DNA of 26,524 bases. Source: an uncultured Porphyromonas sp. (GTDB lineage Bacteria; Bacteroidota; Bacteroidia; Bacteroidales; Porphyromonadaceae). Made by a program: the position numbers and the translations under genes. The notes beneath the pieces are model-generated. The model searched no databases and was not told the DNA's origin. It worked only from the letters and a program-made list of their open reading frames with translations. The DNA is taken from the NCBI GenBank assembly GCA_900539155.1, contig UQBE01000030.1, positions 1 to 26,524 of the forward strand, read 5' to 3'. Shown here one piece after another: positions 1 through 5,959 of the stretch (positions are counted from its first letter, which is position 1; each line of letters opens with the position of its first letter).

Positions 1-138
1 CGGACGCCCTCCCACTAGACACTAGCCGAGCGTCCCTACAAAGGGTTACTCGTCTCGAGCTGAGCGTCTTTACTGCGGGTTCTCCCTCTGATTTGCGACC
101 TTGAGGCTTCACTCGAAATTCTCCCTTCCTACTTACCT
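1..138. other. Left-edge non-coding stretch, nothing recognised
   Basis: No open reading frame with coding character is seen here. The only structure is a weak inverted repeat, GGACGC at 2-7 and GCGTCC at 30-35, which may belong to the 3' end of a gene beyond the left edge. No TAnnTTTG promoter box was found in front of the gene at 139. Confidence 0.4.
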
Positions 139-933
139 ATGTTGACCATTCGCGATATACTACAGCAAGAGCAGACGAATAGAGCGTACATCTATCTCTA
201 TCGTCGAGGCCTATTCTACGAAGCGTTTAACTACTCGGCTTATCTCCTCTGCCACCTAGTGTACCCATTTGAGGTGACCTCTCTTCGTAATAAGAGAATC
301 AATAAGCGCTACTTTATGGTGAGCTTCCCAGTGCATTTGCTCTTGGGCTATTCGGGGAAGGCAACATGTGATAGGCTAGCTGATGAGCAGGTGCTACGCT
401 ACACCCCCTCGAAGCGTGCTAAAGCCACCCTCCCCGAGTCGTATGTTGAGTGGTGTCTTCGCTATACTCCTGTGCGTGGTAAGGGTGCCTCTACGTCTTC
501 CTCTACGTCTTCCTCTACGTCTTCCTCTACGTCTTCCTCTACGTCTCCCACTACGCCTTCCACTACGACTCCCACTGCGACTTCCCCTACGACTTCCCCT
601 ACGACTTCCCCTACGACTCCCTCTACGTCTCCTACACAAGACGAGGAACCCGCATCCTCTCCTAAAGCCCCCGCAGTTAATAGGTCCCAAGATATGGGCG
701 TTTGCAGTAATCTGTCGAAGTTGCTACAAGATCTAGAGCATGAGTCGGAGCAAGAGTCTCTATTCTTGACCGCAAAGCGTGTCTCTTACGAATTAACGCT
801 AGACGACAAAGCGTCTCTCTGTGACTGGCTGGTGTATCGTATCTTGAAGCTCCCCACGCAGCGCCTCTGCCCGATGGAGGCTCTAGACCAGCTCGACAAA
901 CTTCAACAAGAGCTCCGTCAGAAGCTCTCCTAG
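139..933 (+). CDS. Unrecognised two-domain protein with Ser/Thr/Pro repeat linker
   Basis: This 264-residue protein has no signal peptide or membrane segment. Residues 1-112 form an apparently folded N-terminal domain containing IYLYRRGLFYEAF (about 18-30) and a FPVHLL segment (about 63-68). Residues 115-178 are a low-complexity linker of Thr, Ser and Pro coded by twelve in-register 12-bp units. Residues 185-264 form an acidic C-terminal domain ending in ILKLPTQRLCPMEALDQL and a helical tail. The FYE and P-H pattern of the N-domain is loosely like the mismatch-recognition domain I of MutS; that is inference from a short match. From memory, Bacteroidota proteins with this N-domain, variable linker and C-terminal 'P-ME-L' helix occur near reverse-transcriptase elements, but none is visible here. 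The ATG at 139 is the natural start; no clear Shine-Dalgarno sequence is seen. Function unknown. Confidence 0.75.
   Translation: MLTIRDILQQEQTNRAYIYLYRRGLFYEAFNYSAYLLCHLVYPFEVTSLRNKRINKRYFMVSFPVHLLLGYSGKATCDRLADEQVLRYTPSKRAKATLPESYVEWCLRYTPVRGKGASTSSSTSSSTSSSTSSSTSPTTPSTTTPTATSPTTSPTTSPTTPSTSPTQDEEPASSPKAPAVNRSQDMGVCSNLSKLLQDLEHESEQESLFLTAKRVSYELTLDDKASLCDWLVYRILKLPTQRLCPMEALDQLDKLQQELRQKLS
493..636. repeat. 12-bp coding tandem repeat, 12 units
   Basis: Twelve consecutive 12-bp units lie in perfect register. The first four (493-540) are identical, ACGTCTTCCTCT, and the remaining eight drift while keeping the ACG/GCG start and pyrimidine-rich body. Each unit codes four residues, giving TSSS four times, then TSPT, TPST, TTPT, ATSP, TTSP, TTSP, TTPS and TSPT. 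Unit gain or loss would change linker length by four residues without a frameshift. Long ORFs on other frames here, such as an RLPL repeat protein, are shadows of this array. Confidence 0.9.
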
Positions 934-1065
934 GGAGCTTGTGACGTCTACCCCCAATACGTCGTCCTATCGAGCCACTCGGCCGATACAAGTAATCTTT
1001 TAGCGACTAGCGAGGAATTGATGATATAATGTGTCAGCTCTGTGTGCTATCTCTTGATTTTGTAT

Positions 1066-1073
1066 TACCTTTG
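1066..1073 (+). promoter_or_regulatory. Bacteroidota -7 promoter box TACCTTTG
   Basis: TACCTTTG matches the Bacteroidota housekeeping sigma -7 consensus TAnnTTTG. It lies upstream of the small membrane protein gene (ATG at 1151, or 1106). I could not find a convincing -33 TTTG at the expected spacing. The same eight bases precede three other genes in this window. Confidence 0.5.
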
Positions 1074-1150
1074 TGGCACGAGTATGTGTCGTCCCTGCAA
1101 CGGGGATGTCTCATCGCTTGTCAAGTATCACCTTAGATATTATCGAATAT

Positions 1151-1330
1151 ATGAAGGGTTTTAATCCTATAGGTAGTATAGTAGTCCTCATCGGGGCGCT
1201 CGTACTTATAATACCCGCTCTGCTGGATAAGGGGGGAAATGTCTTCAATCTCATCGGTTGCATCGTGATGATTGCTGGCTTCTTCCTACACATCTTCCTC
1301 AACAAGCGGATTACGACTGTCAAGGAGTAG
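1151..1330 (+). CDS. Small two-helix membrane protein, unknown function
   Basis: A 59-residue protein starting MKGFNPIG. It has two hydrophobic segments, about residues 7-24 (GSIVVLIGALVLIIPALL) and 30-48 (FNLIGCIVMIAGFFLHIFL), separated by a short DKGG loop, and a basic tail NKRITTVKE. This is a helical-hairpin inner-membrane topology. The frame is open further upstream. The in-frame ATG at 1106 would add 15 residues, while a still longer form from 1073 would start inside the -7 box and is rejected. I prefer the ATG at 1151 because the hydrophobic hairpin starts there. It lies alone between the first gene and ssb, with a terminator-like hairpin after it. Function not recognised. Confidence 0.65.
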   Translation: MKGFNPIGSIVVLIGALVLIIPALLDKGGNVFNLIGCIVMIAGFFLHIFLNKRITTVKE

Positions 1331-1355
1331 CTCTCCTCCAGAGAGAATCCTAGTC

Positions 1356-1379
1356 CGAGAGGGGGCTTAGCCTCTCTCG
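1356..1379 (+). terminator. Stem-loop after the small membrane protein gene
   Basis: CGAGAG at 1356-1361 pairs with CTCTCG at 1374-1379. The stem continues inward with one G-T pair and two G-C pairs around a six-base loop, about nine pairs in all. No T-tract follows, so intrinsic termination is uncertain; a structured leader of ssb is the alternative. A smaller hairpin, CTCTC/GAGAG, sits at 1331-1345. Confidence 0.4.
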
Positions 1380-1426
1380 CTATGTGAGGTGGTGTGTCTC
1401 AGCGAGTCACCTGCCTCTGGTCGTCT

Positions 1427-1864
1427 ATGTACTACAACAAAGCAATCCTAATAGGCTTCGTCGGTAGCGACCCTAGTGTGCATTACTCGCAACGGGGCAA
1501 CTGCCAGGCATCGCTACGCCTAGCGACGACGGTGCCAGGCTACACGAAGCGCGACGGTACGCAGATACCTGACCGCACGGAGTGGCACACGGTAGTGCTC
1601 TTCGGCGCGCTCGCCCAGTTTGTCGAGCAGTGGGTACGCAAGGGCTCTCACCTACTGGTCGAGGGTGAGATACGCTATAACAGCTATACGGATCGACAGG
1701 GGAAGGCCCAGTCGCGAACGGAGATATGGGCGGACAAGGCGACCTTTGTAGATCGTCCCAAGCAACGCACGACTTCGGCTCCTCGGGAGCGTAACGCTGG
1801 GCGAGAGCGACACACTACAGGTCAGCTCAGCGAGCAGACGGACCGTGAGGAGACGCAAGCATAG
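1427..1864 (+). CDS. ssb: Single-stranded DNA-binding protein
   Basis: This 145-residue protein binds single-stranded DNA in replication, recombination and repair. The OB fold covers about residues 1-106: MYYNKAILIGFVGSDP, then LRLATTVPGY, DGTQIPDRTEWHTVVLFG, and KGSHLLVEGEIRYNSY, all standard SSB segments. The frame opens at a GTG at 1394, but the SSB N-terminus begins exactly at the ATG at 1427, so that start is used. The C-terminal tail (about 107-145) is rich in Arg, Thr, Glu and Gln and ends REETQA; it lacks the usual acidic Asp-Asp-x-Pro-Phe tip that recruits partner proteins. Five bases separate its stop from the gldE-like gene, so the two are probably co-transcribed. Bacteroidota often carry mutY upstream of this ssb; here it is absent. 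Confidence 0.93.
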   Translation: MYYNKAILIGFVGSDPSVHYSQRGNCQASLRLATTVPGYTKRDGTQIPDRTEWHTVVLFGALAQFVEQWVRKGSHLLVEGEIRYNSYTDRQGKAQSRTEIWADKATFVDRPKQRTTSAPRERNAGRERHTTGQLSEQTDREETQA

Positions 1865-1869
1865 GAGCG

Positions 1870-3207
1870 ATGGGTGATGCTTTCTTAAATGTTTTCGGGG
1901 GAATAGTCTACAGCACGCCCATCGGCTGGGTGGATGCGATACCGCTCCTGATTATTCTCTTCTTGCTACTCTGCTCTGCCTTTATGTCGAGTAGCGAGGT
2001 GGCATTCTTCTCGCTCACCCCGCAGGAGGTGCTGCAAATCAAGGAGCAGGGGCATCCGAACGACCCACGACTGCTCCAACTTCTATCCCACTCTGAGCAA
2101 CTCCTCGCTACAATCCTCATTGGCAATAATGCGGTCAATGTGGGAATCACCATCCTCTGTACCTGGTTTGTCGGGGAGCACTGGGACTTCTCGAACAATC
2201 GCGTGGCGGGCTTTGTCATTCAGACAGTCCTAATTACCTTCTTGCTTTTGCTCTTCGGCGAGATTATCCCTAAGATTTATGCCCAGCGCCGACCGCTTTC
2301 ATTTATTCGGCTGACCGCTCCGCTCGTTAGTGGCCTTTACAAAGGCATCTCGTGGTGCTCCAAGGGATTGATTAAGACCTCTAAGCTACTTCACACGGAC
2401 CGAAAGAAAGCACCCGAGCTCTCGGTCGATGACCTCTCGGAGGCTGTGGCACTAACTACCGAAGGAGACAATAGAGAGACGGAGATGATCCACGAGATTG
2501 TCAAGTTTTACCATAAGACGGCGGATGAGATTATGGTACCGCGCGTCGATATGATCGGCATAGACTACCACTGGGGCTACCTCCAGACGCTCCATTATGC
2601 TGTTGACACAGGCTACTCGCGCTTACCAGTCTACGAGGGTTCGCAAGATACTATCCGAGGTGTGCTATATGTCAAGGATTTGCTCCCGCATATGCACGAG
2701 GAGGACTCATTTGCGTGGCAGAAAATCATCAGGCAAGCTTACTTCGTCCCTGAAAACAAAAAGATAGATGCTCTTCTGAAGGAGCTACAGCAGGAGCGCA
2801 TCCATATGGCAATCGTCATCGATGAGTTTGGTGGCACCTCAGGTCTGATCACCCTAGAGGACATATTAGAGGAAATCGTCGGAGAGATTATCGACGAGTA
2901 CGATGACGAAGATCCGCCCTACGTCTGTCTAGCGGAGGGCGTTTACCTCATCGATGGCGGTATGTCTATAATAGATCTCTGTAAACTCCTCAACGTAGAG
3001 CCCGACTACTTCGCCCCCCATCATGAGGAGGTGGACACGGTGGGTGGACTCTTCCTAGAGGTACTTCAAGAAATCCCTCAGGTGGGTGAGCAGATCACGA
3101 TTTCAGACATCGACTTCACGGTAACCCGTATGGATCGTCACCGCATCATGCAGCTCAAGATGCGCCTGCACCCCAAGGAGCAGGCAGAGGGAGAGGAGCA
3201 GGCGTGA
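1870..3207 (+). CDS. gldE: GldE-like CBS-domain transmembrane protein (CorC/HlyC family)
   Basis: A 445-residue inner-membrane protein. Residues about 22-170 form a DUF21 (CNNM-type) membrane domain with hydrophobic segments near 24-40, 78-100 and 113-135 and the conserved SSEVAFFSLTP and FGEIIPKIYAQR motifs. Residues about 205-335 are a CBS pair, including the typical IMVPRVDMIGID, SRLPVYEG and VIDEFGGTSGLITLEDILEEIVGEI segments. Residues about 350-435 are a CorC_HlyC domain. In Flavobacterium GldE is needed for gliding and sits beside gldD and ssb; in non-gliding Bacteroidales the homologue's role is unclear, with metal or ion transport suggested for the wider family. Its stop overlaps the next start by four bases (GTGA), a sign of translational coupling. 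The assignment rests on domains plus the ssb neighbour; no gldD is present. Confidence 0.85.
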   Translation: MGDAFLNVFGGIVYSTPIGWVDAIPLLIILFLLLCSAFMSSSEVAFFSLTPQEVLQIKEQGHPNDPRLLQLLSHSEQLLATILIGNNAVNVGITILCTWFVGEHWDFSNNRVAGFVIQTVLITFLLLLFGEIIPKIYAQRRPLSFIRLTAPLVSGLYKGISWCSKGLIKTSKLLHTDRKKAPELSVDDLSEAVALTTEGDNRETEMIHEIVKFYHKTADEIMVPRVDMIGIDYHWGYLQTLHYAVDTGYSRLPVYEGSQDTIRGVLYVKDLLPHMHEEDSFAWQKIIRQAYFVPENKKIDALLKELQQERIHMAIVIDEFGGTSGLITLEDILEEIVGEIIDEYDDEDPPYVCLAEGVYLIDGGMSIIDLCKLLNVEPDYFAPHHEEVDTVGGLFLEVLQEIPQVGEQITISDIDFTVTRMDRHRIMQLKMRLHPKEQAEGEEQA

Positions 3208-3890
3208 CTTACACAGAGCTAGACCTGCCATTAGGTGGCTCCCTTTATGTAGCGAGCTCTCCGCAGCGTGGAGCGTGGAGTCTTGCTGACTACCGGATGT
3301 CTGTAAAGGCCTTGCTTGAAGAGATATCCCGTGCCACGGGCTGTGACTATGGTCGCTTGGCGCATTACGACTCGGGGGCTCCCTACTTAGTCAAGTCGGA
3401 TGGGAAACCACTAGAGAAGCTACAGGTGAGCATTTCACATAGCGGAGGCTACGTCGCTCTGGCCATCGCCGAGGGACCATACGGCATCGGCGTGGATCTG
3501 CAGGTCGCTAGTGATAAGTTGCCACAGATTGCTCCGAGGTTTATGTCTTCCTCTGAGCTAAATTACTATCACTGTCTTATAGCAGCCGAGGAACAGTCGA
3601 TGGCTTGTCAATGGCTCTACACCGTCTGGGGACTCAAAGAGGCTGCCTACAAAGCCCATCCGCTCCAAGTCAAGCGAAGCCTAGCGACAAACTATATCAT
3701 CTCTTCGCAAAACGCGGGAAATCCTACCAACACCTATAATATATATGTAGACGAAGGGGACTCTTCTTATGTAGACGAAGGGGGCTCATCTCCTACGTTA
3801 CTCACGGGTTACCTGCTCCGTAGCATCACGACAGCCCCTTACCATCTCACTTTTGTGCAGGGTGGTAGCGTGGCGTGTAGAGGGGAGTAG
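3204..3890 (+). CDS. 4'-phosphopantetheinyl transferase superfamily protein
   Basis: A 228-residue enzyme expected to move the phosphopantetheine arm of coenzyme A onto a carrier-protein serine. The Sfp-type signature is visible: ISHSGGYVALAI (about 77-88), GIGVDLQ (about 95-101, with the metal-binding Asp) and WGLKEAAYK (about 143-151, with the catalytic Glu and Lys). It starts at GTG, overlapping the gldE stop by four bases. The C-terminal region (about 160-228) is poorly conserved to my eye and contains a tandem eight-residue duplication, YVDEGDSS/YVDEGGSS. This gene commonly follows gldE or gldD in Bacteroidota. The likely substrate is acyl carrier protein, but a secondary-metabolite carrier cannot be excluded. 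Confidence 0.85.
   Translation: MTYTELDLPLGGSLYVASSPQRGAWSLADYRMSVKALLEEISRATGCDYGRLAHYDSGAPYLVKSDGKPLEKLQVSISHSGGYVALAIAEGPYGIGVDLQVASDKLPQIAPRFMSSSELNYYHCLIAAEEQSMACQWLYTVWGLKEAAYKAHPLQVKRSLATNYIISSQNAGNPTNTYNIYVDEGDSSYVDEGGSSPTLLTGYLLRSITTAPYHLTFVQGGSVACRGE
3744..3791. repeat. 24-bp in-frame tandem duplication
   Basis: Two adjacent 24-bp units start at 3744 and 3768, each beginning TATGTAGACGAAGGGG. They code YVDEGDSS and YVDEGGSS within the phosphopantetheinyl transferase. The near identity suggests a recent duplication in a surface loop. Confidence 0.85.
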
Positions 3891-3946
3891 CGACTGATTG
3901 CTGATGGTGGGTCGGGGTGAGTAGTCCAGGCCTGACGCATTATAAT

Positions 3947-3973
3947 GAGACTGTTGCAAAAGTCAACAGTCTC
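3947..3973 (+). terminator. Perfect 10-bp stem-loop downstream of the ssb operon
   Basis: GAGACTGTTG (3947-3956) and CAACAGTCTC (3964-3973) form a perfect 10-bp stem around the seven-base loop CAAAAGT. The flanks are AT-rich but without a long T-tract. The right arm plus loop, GCAAAAGTCAACAGTCTC, recurs at 26334-26351. The position, 57 bases after the phosphopantetheinyl transferase stop, fits a terminator or mRNA 3' end. Confidence 0.5.
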
Positions 3974-4047
3974 TATATATGATGAGTCACCCCTGTACGA
4001 CACCCTCTGATAGTTCCGACCCCTCCGATAGCTCTGATGGCTCCGAT

Positions 4048-4082
4048 CTCTAACCTCTAACTTCTAATCTCTAACCTCTAAT
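4048..4082. repeat. Heptamer array CTCTAAY, 5 units
   Basis: Five 7-bp units in exact register: CTCTAAC, CTCTAAC, TTCTAAT, CTCTAAC, CTCTAAT. Related arrays lie at 10723-10764 and 26441-26461. Confidence 0.85.
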
Positions 4083-4085
4083 TCG

Positions 4086-4129
4086 AATATCCACGTGGAG
4101 AATCTCAAATCTCCACGTGGATATTTTTT
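4086..4129 (+). terminator. Strong CCACGTGG hairpin with T-tract, copy A
   Basis: Arms 4086-4101 and 4110-4125 (AATATCCACGTGGAGA and its reverse complement) pair perfectly over 16 bp with an eight-base loop, and T residues run to 4129. This has the form of an intrinsic terminator reading on the plus strand. Three CCACGTGG octamers start at 4091, 4113 and 4135, spaced exactly 22 bp, so the sequence also extends beyond the hairpin. A further palindrome, TTCTCCACGTGGAGAA, is at 4195-4210. Confidence 0.6.
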
Positions 4130-4173
4130 ATTTTCCACGTGGGCGTGATTCATTTCCTCCGAAGTTTCATTTG

Positions 4174-4210
4174 ATTCCTCCGAGGAATTTTTTCTTCTCC
4201 ACGTGGAGAA
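4174..4210. repeat. Two short palindromes in the 3.9-4.4 kb gap
   Basis: ATTCCTC-C-GAGGAAT (4174-4188) is a seven-pair inverted repeat with a one-base centre, followed by a T run. TTCTCCACGTGGAGAA (4195-4210) is a perfect 16-bp palindrome carrying the same CCACGTGG core as the hairpin element just upstream. Confidence 0.6.
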
Positions 4211-4283
4211 TCCGTTTCCCCCGACTCTTTCAGTCTATCGACCCCGAGCTGTTGGCTGTTAACTGTTGGCAATGATCAAACAG

Positions 4284-4291
4284 TAAGTTTG
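4284..4291 (+). promoter_or_regulatory. Possible -7 box TAAGTTTG ahead of a long hairpin
   Basis: TAAGTTTG matches TAnnTTTG. The transcript start predicted from it is about 4295-4298, where the 4297-4351 hairpin begins. A TTG at 4266-4268 is somewhat too close for a canonical -33 box, so support is moderate. Confidence 0.4.
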
Positions 4292-4296
4292 AAATC

Positions 4297-4351
4297 AATA
4301 ACGAGAGGACTCAATCGCTGAATGGGAGCGGTTGAGTCCTCTGCTGTTATT
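4297..4351 (+). ncRNA. Candidate structured RNA: 22-bp interrupted hairpin
   Basis: AGAGGACTCAATCGCT (4304-4319) pairs with AGCGGTTGAGTCCTCT (4327-4342) over 16 positions with a single T-G wobble and the loop GAATGGG. After a small internal loop, AATAAC (4297-4302) pairs with GTTATT (4346-4351). A TAAGTTTG box ends five bases before it. No T-tract follows. It could be a small RNA, an attenuator or a mobile palindrome; the class is not recognised. It ends 63 bases before the next gene's promoter box. Confidence 0.4.
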
Positions 4352-4413
4352 CTGAGCCTCTTATGATAACCTATTGGTAGCAAAAAAGCAACGATAGGGC
4401 AATCGACAGACGA

Positions 4414-4421
4414 TACCTTTG
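4414..4421 (+). promoter_or_regulatory. -7 promoter box TACCTTTG for the phosphoesterase
   Basis: TACCTTTG is an exact TAnnTTTG match 39 bases before the ATG at 4461. The longer open frame beginning with TTG at 4419 would start inside this box, which argues for the ATG at 4461. No -33 box at ideal spacing was seen. Confidence 0.55.
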
Positions 4422-4460
4422 CGTAGACAATCTAGGAAACGCAATATATCGCAATCGATT

Positions 4461-5930
4461 ATGAATGAAAAAGCACAAACCCTCACACGCCTCGCCTCGT
4501 TACTCATTAGCGCCATCATCTTGCTAGCTCTTCCACTGGAGGGGAGGGCTGAGCGTCCCCCGCTCAGTATGAAGTCGCAGTACACGCTCCTTGTCTGTAG
4601 CGATCCGCACATTATGGCTCCTGAGCTAGTCGTTCAGGAGGGCTCTGCCTTTGAGGAGGCATTACGTAGCGATCGCAAGCTACTCCTCGAGAGTGTGCAG
4701 ATCTTTGGTCAGTTAATAGAGGAAGCTCTAGAGATACGTCCTGATCTCTTTCTCATCTGTGGAGACCTCACGAAGGATGGTGAGCTGGCTAGCTATCGCT
4801 ACCTCACGCAGCAGTTAGATCGGCTCACCGAGGCTGGTATCAAGGTACTTGTCGTGCCTGGGAATCATGACATTAACAATCCTCTTGCTCAGATCTATCT
4901 AGGGGATCATACGACAGCTGCGGAGCATGTCACTCCCGATCAGTTTGTCCAGATTATGGCGCCATACGGGTATGACTCCTCCTCAAGTATCTCGAGAGGA
5001 CCGGCGCTCTGCTACGTGTCGGAGCCGCTCCCAGGGCTACGTGTCATCGGAATCGATGCTTGTCAGTACGATGACAATATCGCCAATAACTATCCCACGA
5101 CAGCTGGCCGTCTCGATGAAGAGCGCATTCAGTGGATCGAGGATCAAGTGCGACAAGCCAATGCTCAGGGCAAGCAAGTCATAGCGATGATGCATCATGG
5201 CATCGTAGAGCACTTCCCCGGGCAGTCGCTACTGGCTAAGGAGTATCTGATACAGGATTATGATCGCATCGCAGAGCGACTCGCCGAGGCTGGTCTGCAA
5301 TATGTCTTCACGGGGCACTTTCATGCTCAGGATATCGCGGCCAAGAGCTACAACCAGAGCGTCATACATGACATAGAGACTGGATCCACAGTCACATACC
5401 CCTGTCCATATCGTTTGGTTGAGGTCACCTCGACAGAGTTACATATATCCTCTCGTCAGATCGCCTTAGCGATGCCCTCTCACAGAGCTTCAGAAGGTAC
5501 GATCTCTTTGCAGGACTACGCTTATCAGCACCTAGAGCTTGGTATAAATGATCTGGTACGCTTCCTCATGGAGCATCTAGAGAGTCAGGATAGTACCTCG
5601 GTTATAACTCCTTATAAAGGCATGATTGATCAGGCGATACCTGCTCTCAAGCCTCTATTTATGGAGATCTATGCGAATCACCTGCAAGGTGACGAGCGGG
5701 GTCTGCATCACAATCCAGATAGCACGGCAAGGGTGACGGAGCCATATCCGGGGGATCTCTTTGATCAGACGAAGGGGCTGATCCAGGGATTGGTACCATC
5801 GCTAACTCAGCAGATAGAGCTTTTTGAGACGGCTCTATACGACACCTCTGAGTCGGACAACAACGTGTCGCTGCCTTATGATCACACTGCTCGTCTGGAC
5901 CGACAAAGACTTGCCAAGAGCAAGCCTTAG
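4461..5930 (+). CDS. Secreted calcineurin-like metallophosphoesterase
   Basis: A 489-residue predicted exported phosphoesterase with a two-metal active site. A signal peptide is visible: charged N-terminus, hydrophobic core about 11-26, and a likely cleavage after EGRA (about 30). The five calcineurin-fold blocks are present: SDPH (Asp48, His50), GDLTKDGE (Asp102), GNHD (Asn135, His136), MMHHG (about 243-247) and GHFH (285-288). The C-terminal third (about 310-489) is not recognised. Substrate is unknown: phosphomonoesters, phosphodiesters or nucleotides are all possible for the family. It is monocistronic by position, preceded by its own promoter box and followed by a convergent helicase gene. 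The ATG at 4461 is chosen because upstream starts overlap the promoter. Confidence 0.88.
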   Translation: MNEKAQTLTRLASLLISAIILLALPLEGRAERPPLSMKSQYTLLVCSDPHIMAPELVVQEGSAFEEALRSDRKLLLESVQIFGQLIEEALEIRPDLFLICGDLTKDGELASYRYLTQQLDRLTEAGIKVLVVPGNHDINNPLAQIYLGDHTTAAEHVTPDQFVQIMAPYGYDSSSSISRGPALCYVSEPLPGLRVIGIDACQYDDNIANNYPTTAGRLDEERIQWIEDQVRQANAQGKQVIAMMHHGIVEHFPGQSLLAKEYLIQDYDRIAERLAEAGLQYVFTGHFHAQDIAAKSYNQSVIHDIETGSTVTYPCPYRLVEVTSTELHISSRQIALAMPSHRASEGTISLQDYAYQHLELGINDLVRFLMEHLESQDSTSVITPYKGMIDQAIPALKPLFMEIYANHLQGDERGLHHNPDSTARVTEPYPGDLFDQTKGLIQGLVPSLTQQIELFETALYDTSESDNNVSLPYDHTARLDRQRLAKSKP

Positions 5931-5959
5931 AATATAGGATTGCTTCTTTAGTCTTTGGA

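Larger units (their letters stand above)
3956..4142. repeat. Composite intergenic repeat, copy 1
   Basis: Modules in order are: the 18-mer GCAAAAGTCAACAGTCTC (3956-3973); GTCACCCCTG (about 3986-3995); two copies of a CTCTGATRGYTCCG motif (4005-4018 and 4032-4045); a CTCTAAY heptamer array (4048-4082); and the CCACGTGG hairpin element (4086-4142). The same modules occur in the same order at 26334-26524, with the CTCTGAT motif inverted there. It fills the gap after the ssb operon and codes nothing that I can see. Confidence 0.75.

Noticed and set aside
383..736. Plus-strand ORF coding an RLPL repeat protein, and minus-strand Arg-rich ORFs, across the 12-bp array
   Set aside because: They are reading-frame shadows of the tandem repeat; the frame from 139 has non-repetitive, protein-like sequence on both sides.
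4048..4142. Possible CRISPR array because of regularly spaced short repeats
   Set aside because: The repeats are only 7-8 bp, spacers are too short and similar, and there are no cas genes.
3891..4460. Possible tRNA or insertion sequence in the largest gap
   Set aside because: No cloverleaf, CCA-type acceptor end, transposase frame or long terminal inverted repeats were seen.
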